This document shows, in pieces, positions 28,401 to 40,804 of a DNA stretch of 64,000 nt (position 1 is its first letter; every line of letters begins with the position of its first letter). The notes under the pieces were generated by a model. It searched no databases. It saw nothing but the letters and a program-made list of their open reading frames with translations, and had not been told where the DNA came from. The stretch covers positions 69,378,956 through 69,442,955 of the forward strand of contig NC_087065.1 of assembly GCF_963678635.1 (NCBI RefSeq), written 5' to 3'. Source of the stretch: Symsagittifera roscoffensis (taxonomy: Eukaryota > Xenacoelomorpha > Acoela > Convolutidae). Position numbers and translations under genes: made by a program.

Positions 28401-31400
28401 TCAAATTTCACGATGTATTTTCACATTCAGATGTAAAAGGGGAATCATAAAATCATTGTTCCAGAAAAAATCATCATCATGTTTGAAAAAATCACAATTG
28501 TTCATTCAAACATCAATGAAGTCTATCTAATCAGAATTCACGACGTATTTTTCATATTCAGATGTAAATGAGGAATCATAAATCATTGGTCCAGACAAAA
28601 TCATCACAATTAAAAAAAATCACAACTGTTCATCAAACGTCAATGAAGTCTATCATTTCACATTTCACGATGTATTTTTCACATTCAGATGTAAATGGGG
28701 AATCAAATCATTGGTCCAGACAAAATCATCACGTTCGAAAAATCCACAATTGTCCATAGAAACGTCGATGAAGTCAATCAACGTATTTTTCATATTCAGA
28801 TGTAAATGAGGAATCATAAATCATTGGTCCAGGAAAATCATCACAATTAAAAAAATCACAATTGTTCATCAAACGTCAATGAAGTCTATCATTTCAAATT
28901 TCACAATGTATTTTTCACATTCAGATGTAAATGGGGAATCATATCATTGGTCCAGACAAAATTATCACAATTAAAAAAAGATCACAACTGTTCATCAAAC
29001 GTCAATGAAGTCTATCATTTCAAATTTCACAATGTATTTTTCACATTCAGATGTAAATGGAGAATCATAAATCATTGGTCCAGACAAAATCATCACAATT
29101 AAAAAAAATCACAACTGTTCATCAAACGTCAATGAAGTCTATCATTTCAAATTTCACAATGTATTTTTCACATTCAGATGTAAATGGGGAATCATATCAT
29201 TGGTCCAGACAAAATTATCACAATTAAAAAAAGATCACAACTGTTCATCAAACGTCAATGAAGTCTATCATTTCAAATTTCACGATGTAATTTTCACATT
29301 CAGATGTAAATGGGGAATCATAAATCATTGGTCCAGACAAAATCATCACAATTAAAAAAAAATCACAACTGTTCATCAAACGTCAATGAAGTCTATCATT
29401 TCAAATTTCACAATGTATTTTTCACATTCAGATGTAAATGGGGAATCATATCACTGGTGCAGACAAAATTATCACGTTCGAAAAATCCACAATTGTCCAT
29501 AGAAACTTCGATGAAGTCTATCTAATCAAAACTCACGACGTATTTTCCATATTCAGATGTTACTGAGGAATTATAAATCATCGGTCCAGACAAGAGCATC
29601 ACATTTAAAAAAACAACTGTTCATCAAACAACAATGAAGTCTATCATTTCAAATTTCACAATGTATTTTTCACATTCAGATGTAAATGGGGAATCATATC
29701 ATTGGTCCAGACAAAATTATCACCATTAAAAAAAGATCACAACTGTTCATCAAACGTCAATGAAGTCTATCATTTCAAATTTCACGATGTAATTTTCACA
29801 TTCAGATGTAAATGGGGAACCATAAATCATTGGTCCAGACAAAATCATCACAATTAAAAAAATCACAACTGTTCATCAAACGTCAATGAAGTCTATCATT
29901 TCACATTTCACGATGTATTTTTCACATTCAGATGTAAATGGGGAATCAAATCATTGGTCCAGACAAAATCATCACGTTCGAAAAATCCACAATTGTCCAT
30001 AGAAACGTCGATGAAGTCAATCAACGTATTCTTCATATTCAGATGTAAAGGAGGAATCATATCATTGGTCCAGACAAAATTATCACAATTAAAAAAAGAT
30101 CACAACTGTTCATCAAACGTCAATGAAGTCTATCATTTCAAACTTCACGATGTAATTTTCACATTCAGATGTAAATGGGGAATCATAAATCATTGGTCCA
30201 GACAAAATCATCACAATTAAAAAAAAAATCACAACTGTTCATCAAACGTCAATGAAGTCTATCATTTCAAATTTCACAATGTATTTTTCACATTCAGATG
30301 TAAATGGGGAATCATATCATTGGTCCAGACAAAATTATCACAATTAAAAAAAGATCACTACTGTTCATCAAACGTCAATGAAGTCTATCATTTCAAATTT
30401 CACGATGTAATTTTCACATTCAGATGTAAATGGGGAATCATAAATCATTGGTCCAGACAAAATCATCACAATTAAAAAAAAATCACAACTGTTCATCAAA
30501 CGTCAATGAAGTCTATCATTTCAAATTTCACAATGTATTTTTCACATTCAGATGTAAATGGGGAATCATATCATTGGTGCAGACAAAATTATCACGTTCG
30601 AAAAATCCACAACTGTCCATAGAAACTTCGATGAAGTCTATCTAATCAAAACTCACGACGTATTTTCCATATTCAGATGTTACTGAGGAATCATAAATCA
30701 TCGGTCCAGACAAGAGCATCACATTTAAAAAAACAACTGTTCACCAAACGTCAATGAAGTCTATCATTTCAAAATTCCCGATGTAGTTTTCATATTCAGA
30801 TGTAAATGGGGAATCATAAATCATTAGTCCAGACAAAATCATCACATTAAAAAATCACAACTGTTCATCGAGACGTCAATGAAGTCTATCGTTTCAAATT
30901 GCACAACAAATTTCTCATTTTCAGATGAAAATGGGGAATCATAAATCATTGGTCGTGACAAAATCATCAAATTTAAAAAAATCACAACTAATAGTCGAGA
31001 CCTCAATGAAGCCTATCATTTCAAAACTCACGATGTATTTTTCATATTCAGATGAAAATGGGGTATCATAAATCAAATGGGGTATCATAAATCATTGGTC
31101 CAAACAGAATCATCAAGTTTGGAAAAACCACAACTGTCATGGAAACGTCAATGAAGTCTATCTAATCAAAATCACGATGCATTCTTCATATTCAGATGTA
31201 AAGGAGGAATCATATATAATTGGTCCAGAATAAATCATCACATTAAAAAAAACAACGGTTCATCAAACGTCAATGAAGTCTATAATTTCAAAATTCACAT
31301 GTACTTTTCATATTAAGATGAAAATGGGGAATCAAAAATCATTAAACGAGACAAAATCATCAAATTAAAAAAATCACAACTAATCGTTGAGACCCCAACG

Positions 31401-32036
31401 AAGTCTATCATTTCAAAACTAACGATGTATTCTTCACATTCAGATGTAAATGAGGAATCATAAATCATTGGTCCAGACAAAACCATCACATTTAAAAAAC
31501 AACTGTTCATCAAACGCCAATGAAGTCTATCATTACAAATTTCACAATATATTTTTCATATTCAGATGGAAATGAGGAATCACAAATCATTGGTCCAGAC
31601 AACGACAATTCATCGAAACGTCAATGAAATCTATCTAATCAAAGATCACGACGTATTCATCATATTCGGATGAAAATGAGGAATCATAAATCATTGGTCC
31701 AGAAAAAATCACCATATTTGAAAAAGCACAACTGTTCATCGAAACGTCAATGAAGTCAATCGAATCAAAACTCACGACGTATATTTCATATTCAAGATGT
31801 AAATGAGGAATCATAAATCACTGGTCCAGACAAAATCATCACAATTTAAAAAAAATCAACTGTTCATCAAACGTCAATGAAGTCTATCATTTCAAATTTC
31901 ACGATGTAATTTTCAGATTCAGATGCAACTGGGGAATCATAAATCATTGGTCCAGACAAAATCATCACGTTCGAAAAATCCACAACTGTCCATAGAAACG
32001 TCGATGAAGTCTATCTAATCAAAACTCACGACGTAT
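28401..32036 (+). repeat. Satellite array, zone 3: diverged monomers
   Basis: Monomers here differ more from each other. Hallmarks are CCATAGAAACGTCGATG, TCTAATCAAAACTCACGACG and CATCAAACGTCAATG in mixed order, with some shortened units (for example ATCATATCATTGG). A pair of near-identical blocks at 29,310 and 30,430 is 1,120 bp apart. The array stops at ACTCACGACGTATAA near 32,036, where non-satellite sequence begins. Its last part (from about 30,826) belongs to the 4-kb duplication described separately. Confidence 0.9.
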
Positions 32037-33166
32037 AAACTCACTTTGCATAAACTCTTCAGAATCCATGAGCTTAATTTTTCCTGTGCTATTTTTTTGT
32101 CGAATTTGAAAATTAAAAATAGCAAAACACGGTAACAGGTACTAGAAACTTTTTTCGATTAAGCTTCTTGATTTAAAAAAAGCAAGTGGTGATTCAATTT
32201 TTTTCTGGAGATTCGACCAAAACTGTGGACTCTAATATAAAAGCGAATCTTATAGCTTTTGTGAATTTTTGGACCAAGCTTTTCGACCCAATTTGCTCGA
32301 ACCTGGTAAACGTCCCGCCATGAAAAAGCAGCAAAAAACCGAAGAGTCAAAAATGGACCTCGACCGTAAACGCTTGAAACTTTCAGTCTTAATCGATATC
32401 AATTCAACAAAAAACCAGTAGTATCAATTGGTTTGAGCTCCAGCGACCTCAGGTTTACTCTCAGTGGTTAACGGGACTGACATAATTTACACGACGCCTC
32501 CTAAATCTACGCAAAAAACTTTGTGCAGAAAATTTATCCGTCGCGTCCGTTTTTTCGTATAAAAGTATTAATAGTTTCTGTTGTCGGTGCAAGTTCGTTG
32601 CATCACGCTCTAGTAAAGCTACCCGCGTCACTCCGAAATCAACTTGTTGATACTTACTTAGCCATACCCATTCTAAGTTTTAACCCGATTGCCGTTGACC
32701 ACCGTAAAACTGTACACTACTTTGGAGTAATTTTTATACCGTCACACGAACATCGTGATTAGGCAGGCATAACGTCATAAATACCACAGTTAGTAAGCAT
32801 CGCAGCAATAATTTCAACCCTTCTCCTAAGATAAACTTGAAGCCATCCTAAAACGCTATAGAGCAAAAACTAATGTCATCGTGTATCGTCAACGCAACGG
32901 AACTGAGGAAATATTTGAGAAAAAGTTCAGGTATTCTAAACATCAGTATAGTCCATCATTTGATATCGAAACGTAAAACTAAGGATGAATGTTTGCGCAA
33001 ACAGTACTTGGCATTACACCAGGCCTATAAATTATGCCTATAAATTATATCAAAACATTCCGTATCAATCGCAGATACGGCAAAAAAACTTAAAATACTT
33101 GTTGCTAAGACTAAGAAGAAAAATAGATTGAACAAGAAGCAACGGGCACTCTTGAGGAGTTTTTTC
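32037..33166. other. Non-satellite segment of the duplication (copy 1), no gene recognised
   Basis: About 1.13 kb of sequence unlike the satellite, repeated at about 36,079-37,210. A minus-strand open frame from 32,350 (start residues MTLRFF) is 63 residues here but 111 in copy 2. It has no recognisable domain and is not maintained between copies, so I do not call it a gene. A plus-strand frame at 32,523-32,762 likewise has no recognisable features. The segment may be a mobile-element fragment or former unique DNA captured by the satellite. Confidence 0.6.
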
Positions 33167-33530
33167 AAATAAAGATGTAAATGAGGAATGATAAAACATT
33201 CGTCCAGACAAAATCACCCCGTTAAAAAACACTTTACTCTTTATCGAAACGTCAAGGAAGTCTATCCATCAAAACTCGCGACGTATTTTTCATATTCAGA
33301 TGTAAATGAGGAATCATAAATCATTGGTCCAGACAAAATCATCACATTTAAAAAATCACAATTGTTCATTCAACGTCAATGAAGTCTATCTAATCAAAAT
33401 TTTCGACGTATATTCCATATTCAGATAAAAATGAGGAATCATAAACTATTCGTCCCGACAAAATCGTCACGTTTAGAAAAACAACAACAACTGTTCATAG
33501 AAAGGTCAATGAAGTTTATCTTCTTGCTGA
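33167..33530 (+). repeat. Satellite remnant inside duplication copy 1
   Basis: About three diverged monomers, recognisable from GATGTAAATGAGGAATCATAA, CATTGGTCCAGACAAAATCA and GTCAATGAAGTCTATC, sit between the two non-satellite segments. The same remnant occurs in copy 2 at about 37,211-37,550, slightly shorter. Confidence 0.85.
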
Positions 33531-34852
33531 GCAACTATAAAAAACTGTGAATTAGTAATTTAAGAACGTAACCACAGAATAAGTTTGAACTATTAAGTCA
33601 GTCAACTAGAGAGGCATTAACCGTGACGCTCACGCTACCGTCCGGAAATACAAACTGAACCTTTATAACCGTGCTCGAACCCCCCCCCCCAAACCCCTTT
33701 TTTATTGAGTAAAACTTAACAATTTAGTTCATAAAACGTCCTTGGCCGACCTCGATTGACAGGTTTTCGTCTGTCAAAAACCGCGTTTTGCTAAAGTGTG
33801 AACGCGCTCACATGGTTAATATCGGTGCTTTTTAAAGTTGTCGAAATAAGAAAATAATTTTTGCGATTTATTGCCTTTTTGAGCCGAATAAAGGCCCGAG
33901 AATTCGTTGAAATTGGTTGAATAATATTATACCCGAGAAATAATCAAAATTCACATTTTTTTTGAACAAAATTTTTGATTTTTTAAGAAAATTTTTACAG
34001 ACAAGAAGGCACCGAATGGAACATCCAAAACTAGTTTTTTAATAAGAGTTTTTTAAATTAGGTACTTTTAGCCTAATAGTCTAATCAAAGTAAAATTCCA
34101 TAAAACGATTGATATTCAATCGCTTTACTCGATCGAAATTGTACTAACAATCAAAAAAATTAAACCCGTTTTTCTCGACAATGGGACAATTCTTTTTAAA
34201 ATTTCAATGTCGTTTAAATAGCGACTGAAAAGAGTTTCAATTTGGTATATCATCCGACCCATTCAGATGATTATTTGTGGTACCTGATTTACGTTTTACG
34301 TGGAAAACAAAAAATAGAAAATGAAGAAAAAACAAGGATAGCCGGTTACTGTGCAAATACAATGTGTTCCGAGCATAGTCTTGAAAAAATGCAAAACAAA
34401 TGTTTTCAAATAAGTGTCGTTTTTTTCTGTGTGGTGTGAGAAGAGATCTGGCCAAAAACAAACACAAAATTAAGCTTAAAAGGCTATGCAAGTCGAAACT
34501 AAACCAAAAATTCGAACCGGTTTTTCTCGACAATGAGAAAAATTGTGCAAATTTTCAAATGTTTTTGAATCACGAGTGAAAGCGCTTTAATATGATATAT
34601 AACTCAACCCATTTCGTACACATTTGTAGTACCTGATTTTACATGGGAAACAAAAAAAAGAGAAACAACTATGACACGCCTGAAAAGAGTTCCTTCACAC
34701 TTTGAAATTAGTCGGAACAAAAATTGAAACACACCCGAATCCAAAATTCATCCCTATTTTCAATGGTCGGAACAAAAAAATCGTATTGCTTCATCAAAAA
34801 ACAAATCTGAAGAAGTAAACGAGCACCACCATCGCTTCGACTCACTTTAATG
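33531..34852. repeat. AT-rich segment with a diverged internal duplication
   Basis: No gene is recognisable. The block from about 34,158 to 34,310 is repeated in diverged form at about 34,508-34,660: both carry TTTTTCTCGACAATG, a GATATAT/GGTATAT site, CAACCCATT/CGACCCATT, and TACCTGATTT followed by GGAAACAAAA or GGAAAACAAAA. The offset is about 350 bp. A tract of ten C bases lies near 33,681-33,690. The short open frames on both strands (34,237-34,533) show no domain. Confidence 0.65.
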
Positions 34853-34866
34853 TCCAGACAATCTTT

Positions 34867-37800
34867 AGTCCAGACAAAATCATCACATTAAAAAAATCAC
34901 AACTGTTCATCGAGACGTCAATGAAGTCTATCGTTTCAAACTTCACAATAAACTTCTCATATTCAGATGAAAATGGGGAATCATAAATCATTGGTCGTGA
35001 CAAAATCATCACATTTAAAAAAATCACAACTAATCGTCGAGACCTCAATGAAGTCTATCATTTCAAAACTCACGATGTATTTTTCATATTCAGATGTAAA
35101 TGGGGTATCATAAATCAAATGGGGTATCATAAATCATTGGTCCAGACAAAATCATCAAGTTTGGAAAAACCACAACTGTCATAGAAACGTCAATGAAGTC
35201 TATCTAATCAAAATCACGATGCATTTTTCATATTTAGATGTAAAGGAGGAATCATATATAATTGGTCCAGGCAAAATCATCACATTTAAAAAAACAACGG
35301 TTCATCAAACGTCAATGAAGTCTATAATTTCAAAATTCACGATGTACTTTTCATATTCAGATGAAAATGGGGAATCAAAAATCGATAAACGAGACAAAAT
35401 CATCACATTAAAAAAATCACAACTGTTCGTCGAGACCCCAACGAAGTCTATCATTTCAAAACTAACGATGTATTTTTCACATTCAGATGTAAATGAGGAA
35501 TCATAAATCATTGGTCCAGACAAAATCATCACATTTAAAAAACAACTGTTCATCAAACGTCAATGAAGTCTATCATTACAAATTTCACAATAAATTTTTC
35601 ATATTCAGATGTAAATGAGGAATCACAAATCATTGGTCCAGACAACGACAATTCATCGAAACGTCAATGAAATCTATCTAATCAAAATTCACGACGTATT
35701 TATCATATTCAGATGAAAATGAGAAATCATAAATCATTGATCCAGACAAAATCACCATATTTGAAAAAGCACAACTGTTCATCGAAACGTCAATGAAGTC
35801 TATCGAATCAAAACTCACGACGTATAGTTCATATTCAAGATGTAAATGAGAAATCATAAATCATTGGTCCAGACAAAATCATCACAATTAAAAAAAATCA
35901 CAACTGTTCATCAAACGTCAATGAACTCTATCATTTCAAAATTCACGATGTAATTTTCACATTCAGATGCAACTGGGGAATCATAAATCATTGGTCCAGA
36001 CAAAATCATCACGTTCGAAAAATCCACAACTGTCCATAGAAACGTCGATGAACTCTATCTAATCAAAACTCACGACGTATAAACTCACTTTGCATAAACT
36101 CTTCAGAATCCATGTGCTTAACTTTTCCTGTGCTACTTTTTTGTCGAATTTGAAAACTAAAAATAGCAAAACACGGTAACAGGTACTAGACACTTTTTCC
36201 GATAAAGCTTCTTGATTTAAAAAAAGCAAGTGGAGATTCAATTTTTTTCTGGAGATTCGACCAAAACTGTGGACTCTAATATAAAAGCGAATCTTATAGC
36301 TTTTGTGAATTTTTGGACCAAGCTTTTCGACCCAATTTGCTCGAACCTGGTAAACGTCCCGCCATGAAAAAGCAGCAAAAAACCGAAGAGTCAAAAATGG
36401 ACCTCGACCGTAAACGCTTGAAACTTTCAGTCTTAATCGATATCAATTCAACAAAAACCAGTTGTATCAATTAGTTTGAGCTCCAGCGACCCCAGGTTTA
36501 CTCTCAGTGGTTAACGGGACTGACAAATTTTACACGACGCCTCCTAAATCTACACAAAAAAGTTTGTACAGAAAATTTATCCGTCGCGTCCGTTTTTTCG
36601 TATAAAACCATTAATAGTTTCTGTTGTCGGTGCAAGTTCGTTGCATCACGCTCTAGTAAAGCTACCCGCGTCACTCCGAAATCAACTTGTTGATACTTAC
36701 TTAGCCATACCCATTCTAAGTTTTAACCCGAATGCCGTTGACCCCTGTAAAACTGTACACTACTTTGGAGTAATTTTTATACCGTCACACGAACATCGTG
36801 ATTAGGCAGGCATAACGTCATAAATACCACAGTTAGTAAGCATCGCAGCAATAATTTCAACCCTTCTCCGAAGATAAACTTGAAGCCATCCTAAAACGCT
36901 ACAGAGCAAAAACTAATGTCATCGTGTATCGTCAACTCAACGGAACTGAGGAAATATTTGAGAAAAAGTTCAGGTATTCTAACCATCAGTATAGTCGATC
37001 ATTTGATATCGAAACGTAAAACTAAGGATGAATGTTTGCGCAAACAGTACTTGGCATTACATCAGGCCTATAAATTATGCCTATAAATTATATCAAAACA
37101 TTCCGTAACAATCCCAGATACGGCAAAAAAAACTTAAAATACTTGTTGCTAAGACCAAGAAGAAAAATAGAATGAACAAGAAGCAACGGGCACTCTTAAG
37201 GAGTTTTTTCAAATAAAGATGTAAATGAGGAATGATAAAACATTCGTCCAGACAAAAACACTTTACTCTTTATCGAAACGTCAAGGAAGTTAATCTATCA
37301 AAACTCACGACGTATTTTTCATATTCAGATGTAAATGAGGAATCATAAATCATTGGTCCAGACAAAATCATCACAATTAAAAAATCACAATTGTTCATTC
37401 AAACGTCAATGAAGTCTATCTAATCAAAATTTTCGACGTATATTCCATATTCAGATAAAAATGAGGAATCATAAACCATTCGTCCCGACAAAATCGTCAT
37501 GTTTAGAAAAACAACAACTGTTCATAGAAAGGTCAATGAAGTTTATCTTGTTGCTGAGCAACTATAAAAAACTGTGAATTAGTAATTTAAGAACGTAACC
37601 ACAGAATAAGTTTGAACTATTAAGTCAGTCAACTAGAGAGGCATTAACCGTGCGGCTCACGCTACCGTCCGGAAATACAAACTGAACCTTTATAACCGAG
37701 CTCGAACCCCCCCCAAACCCCTTTTTATTGAGTAAAACAATTTAGTTCATAAAACGTCCTTGGCCGACCTCGATTGACAGGTTTTCGTTTGTCAAAAACC

Positions 37801-38856
37801 GGGTTTTGCTAAAGTGTGAACGCGCTCACATGGTTAATATCGGTGCTTTTTAAAGTTGTCGAAATAAGAAAATAATTTTTGCGATTTATTGCCTTTTTGA
37901 GCCGAATAAAGGCCCGAGAATTCGTTGAAATTGGTTGAATAAATTTATACCCAAAAACAATCAAAATCCACATTTTTTTGAACAAAATTTTTGATTTTTT
38001 TAAGAAAATTTTTACAGACAAGGAGGCACCAAATTGAACATCCAAAACTAGTTTTTTAATAAGAATTTTTTAAATTAGGTACTTCTAGCCTAATCAAAGT
38101 AAATTTCCATAAAACGATTGATATTCGATCGCTTTACTCGCTCGAAATTGTACTAACAATCAACAAATTTAAACCAGTTTTTCTCGACAATGGGACAATT
38201 CTTTTTAAAATTTCAATGTCGTTTAAATAGCGACTGAAAAGAGTTTCAATGGTATATCATTCGACCCATTCAGATGATTATTTGTGGTACCTGATTTACG
38301 TGGAAAACAAAAAATAGAAGATAAAGTAAAAACAAGGATAGCCGGTTACTGTGCAAATACAATGTGTTCCGAGCATAGTCCTGAAAAAATACAAAACAAA
38401 TGTTTTCAAATAAGTCTCGTTTTTTTTCTGTGTGGTGTGATAAAAGAGATCTGGCCAAAAACAAACACAAAATTAAGCTTAAAAGGCTATGCAAGTCGAA
38501 ATTAAACCAAAAATTCGAACCGGTTTTTCTCGACAATGAGAAAAATTGTGCAAATTTTCAAATGTTTTTGAATCACGAGTGAAAGCGCTTTAATATGATA
38601 TATAACTCAACCCATTTCGTACACATTTGTGGTACCTGATTTTACATGGGAAACAAAAAAAGAGAAACAACTAAGACACGCCTGAATAGAGTTCCTTCAC
38701 ACTTTGAAATTAGTCGGAACAAAAATTGAAACACACCCGAATCCAAAATTCATCCCTATTTTCAATGGTCGGAACAAAAAAAAATCGTAATGCTTCATCA
38801 GAAAACAAATCTGAAGAAGTAAACGAGCACCACCATTGCTTCGACTCACTTTAATG
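34867..38856. repeat. Segmental duplication, copy 2 (about 4.0 kb)
   Basis: Second tandem copy of 30,826-34,852, separated from it by only 14 bp. Its order is satellite (34,867 to about 36,078), non-satellite segment (36,079-37,210), satellite remnant (to about 37,550), then the AT-rich segment (to 38,856). It is about 40 bp shorter through small deletions, for example in the satellite remnant near 37,255 and near 37,735. A minus-strand 111-residue frame (36,059-36,394) is open here but broken in copy 1, and is probably not a gene. Confidence 0.92.
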
Positions 38857-39593
38857 AGAGAACTCTCAAGACTTAACAGTTCATCATCAAGACTTGGTAG
38901 TCATTATATTTAAATAATTTTTCATTGGTCCAAACAAAATTATCGCTATCTAGAAAAATCAATTAGTAGTCTACTAAAAGCAACCAACAGGCACTTTTTT
39001 TGAAGTAAATTGAAGATTCTTTAATTTATTAACGCAGATCATGAAAATTTGCACTAACATACAGCATATTAGGCCCTAACCATCGCATCAAAATGAATCG
39101 GACAGATTATCTGAAGGGTGAAGGCGGCCTAACAGCCAACTTAAAAATATTTCAATTAAAAAAAACTGGATCAGTAGGAGGTTTCTTTGTTTCACTGGTA
39201 AACCCAAACATTGCCAAAAGACAGTTGAAAAATGTCAATGCATATATAGCTTTGAATTCCCAAAATAATCTGTGATTGAGAATTGTTTGATGAAACTAAC
39301 CCAATTTGAGAACACTGGATGAAAAGCTATTTTTATTCCGTCAGAATCTCTAAAAATTGAAGTTTATTTTAAATCTAAAATCCATCAATATTTTTACCCT
39401 TTTCTTGTTATTTGACAGCGGAGTTTGCCTTCTATTTACCGAATGAACTTCATTGAGTATAAAAATAAATTTAAAAAAATGCGAGAAATCAAATTTGAGC
39501 GTGATGAAAAATTAAGATTTTAAGCTGAAAAAATAAAAGGAAGAGAAATAAGTTTGTTTAATACGTTAATTTTCTTTTAAGCACCGCTTACCC
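38857..39593. other. Intergenic, AT-rich, no gene seen
   Basis: Sequence after the end of the duplication. A single short satellite scrap (TTTTCATTGGTCCAAACAAA near 38,920) is present. A 60-codon plus-strand frame at 39,093-39,275 has no domain and no supporting features. Confidence 0.5.
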
Positions 39594-39599
39594 TTTATT
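39594..39599 (-). terminator. Candidate polyadenylation signal AATAAA for the membrane-protein gene
   Basis: TTTATT on the plus strand reads AATAAA on the minus strand. It lies about 105 bp beyond the stop codon of the 39,704-40,246 reading frame, a normal distance for a short 3' UTR. Confidence 0.45.
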
Positions 39600-39703
39600 G
39601 AGCAGCGCTTCTAACTTCATTCATTCGCAACTGGCATTTCCTTTCTAACCGCTTGGTTTACTCTAAAAAATAATATTTTTCTGATCAATTTGAATTTAAC
39701 TTT

Positions 39704-40246
39704 TTACTTTTCACTCAAAATGAGGCTGAACAAAATAATAGCGACAGATATTAAGTAATGGAACAAATCAGTGGTCGAAATGAATCCCATGACAGTTTTG
39801 AAGTTGAGCAAAACCGCCGAGACAACATACAGCGCACACGCCACCGCCAAGAGTTTGATTCGAAAAGCAACACTGATTCCAGTTAGACATAGAATGCAGA
39901 ACCCTGCCAGCATTTCTCCGTATGCTCTTTTGCCCGTCAGAGTTACCACACCCGCTGTTAGAACCAAGGATCCCTGGTACACCTCGTGGAAGTGTAAGCT
40001 CCTGATGATTGCCGTTAGAATCAGAGGCATCGCCAAGGACGCCGCGATGTTTGACAGTTTCTCGTGGTACATTGCCATTTTACCAGTTCCGAACTTCACT
40101 ACTCCAAGCGAAGCTGCACTTCCGATTATTGTAAAACTGAACATTGCAAAAACAGAGCAGTATCTCACGTTGTAAATGGCTTGAACACAGCATAGTACGA
40201 GCACGAAATCAGAAAACGCTGTTGCATATCGAATCGGAGTCACCAT
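39704..40246 (-). CDS. Uncharacterised multi-pass membrane protein (180 aa)
   Basis: A single-exon frame of 180 codons opens at an ATG in a favourable context (AAAATGG) and ends in TAA shortly before a candidate AATAAA. The product is strongly hydrophobic. About five or six membrane-spanning stretches can be marked by eye, near residues 7-25, 28-50, 70-86, 92-106, 112-128, 130-150 and 160-177, separated by short polar loops (for example KFGTGK and TGKRAYGE). No signal-peptide cleavage site or enzyme motif is apparent. I do not recognise the family; a small TMEM-type protein is the best description. It lies alone between the 4-kb duplication and a minisatellite, on the same strand as the centrobin-like gene. 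The long frame, good start context and coherent hydrophobic pattern argue that it is real. An intronless retrocopy of a spliced gene is an alternative. Confidence 0.7.
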   Translation of the reverse strand: MVTPIRYATAFSDFVLVLCCVQAIYNVRYCSVFAMFSFTIIGSAASLGVVKFGTGKMAMYHEKLSNIAASLAMPLILTAIIRSLHFHEVYQGSLVLTAGVVTLTGKRAYGEMLAGFCILCLTGISVAFRIKLLAVACALYVVSAVLLNFKTVMGFISTTDLFHYLISVAIILFSLILSEK

Positions 40247-40804
40247 TTTGAAATTAGTTTCTTAGCTTGACAAAATTAACTTTCAACAGAACTCAAATCT
40301 GATCTGAAAGTAACGAATGCAGTTTCATGAAGGAGTACTAACCAAACTACTCCGAGTTAAATAATTAGAGCTCGCACAGTGTTAAATGGCGACGAACGCC
40401 AACTAAATTAAACCGAATAAATCAGACCGAAAGCTTAATTTTGTTTATTGATAATAGTTCTTTTACTAGGCTATTATTTGTTGTAAAACACAATTCTGAA
40501 ACATAAATGAAACAATTCGTTATTACAAAGAAATAAGTATCTGAAAAATATCGACGAATTGGGAACAATCAGCGACTACTTGTTGTTGGAAAGCAACAAC
40601 AGTTCATTCAATTTTTAACTTTTTAATCTTTTAACTTTTTAATCAACTAATTCAGAAAGAAATGGAGATAATAACATGGGCTAAAACGGAAGATGATAAA
40701 TGGAAAGGAAACATTTAGAGGTTCAACTCGACGTGCTATTCAGTAGAAATAGCAAACCCACTACTTCTAAAGCTGCACCTGAAAATTACAATAATTATCT
40801 TTAT
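40247..40804. other. Upstream region of the membrane-protein gene, AT-rich, nothing else seen
   Basis: No further reading frame or repeat is recognised. The region should contain the promoter and 5' UTR of the minus-strand gene at 39,704-40,246, but no clear TATA box or initiator can be singled out. Confidence 0.4.

Larger units (their letters stand above)
30826..34852. repeat. Segmental duplication, copy 1 (about 4.0 kb)
   Basis: The stretch from AGTCCAGACAAAATC at 30,826 to CGACTCACTTTAATG at 34,852 is repeated in the same order and orientation at 34,867-38,856, about 4,040 bp away. The copies agree almost throughout, with scattered substitutions and small indels. Each contains satellite, a 1.1-kb non-satellite segment, a short satellite remnant and a 1.3-kb AT-rich segment. 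Confidence 0.92.

Noticed and set aside
424-30645. Dozens of 60-115-codon open frames with MKSIISNF..YFSYSD..NG-type repeats
   Set aside because: They are satellite monomers read in frame where the unit is near a multiple of three. They start and stop at array positions and show no independent coding constraint.
1-32036. A CRISPR-like or other spacer-repeat system
   Set aside because: There are no unique spacers between repeats; whole monomers repeat, in a eukaryotic context.
36059-36394. 111-codon minus-strand frame in the duplication
   Set aside because: The other copy at 32,159-32,350 is interrupted, there is no known domain, and the composition is that of AT-rich non-coding DNA.
34237-38582. 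Overlapping plus and minus frames of 60-98 codons in the AT-rich segments
   Set aside because: They are antisense to each other, differ between copies by frameshifts, and have no domain.
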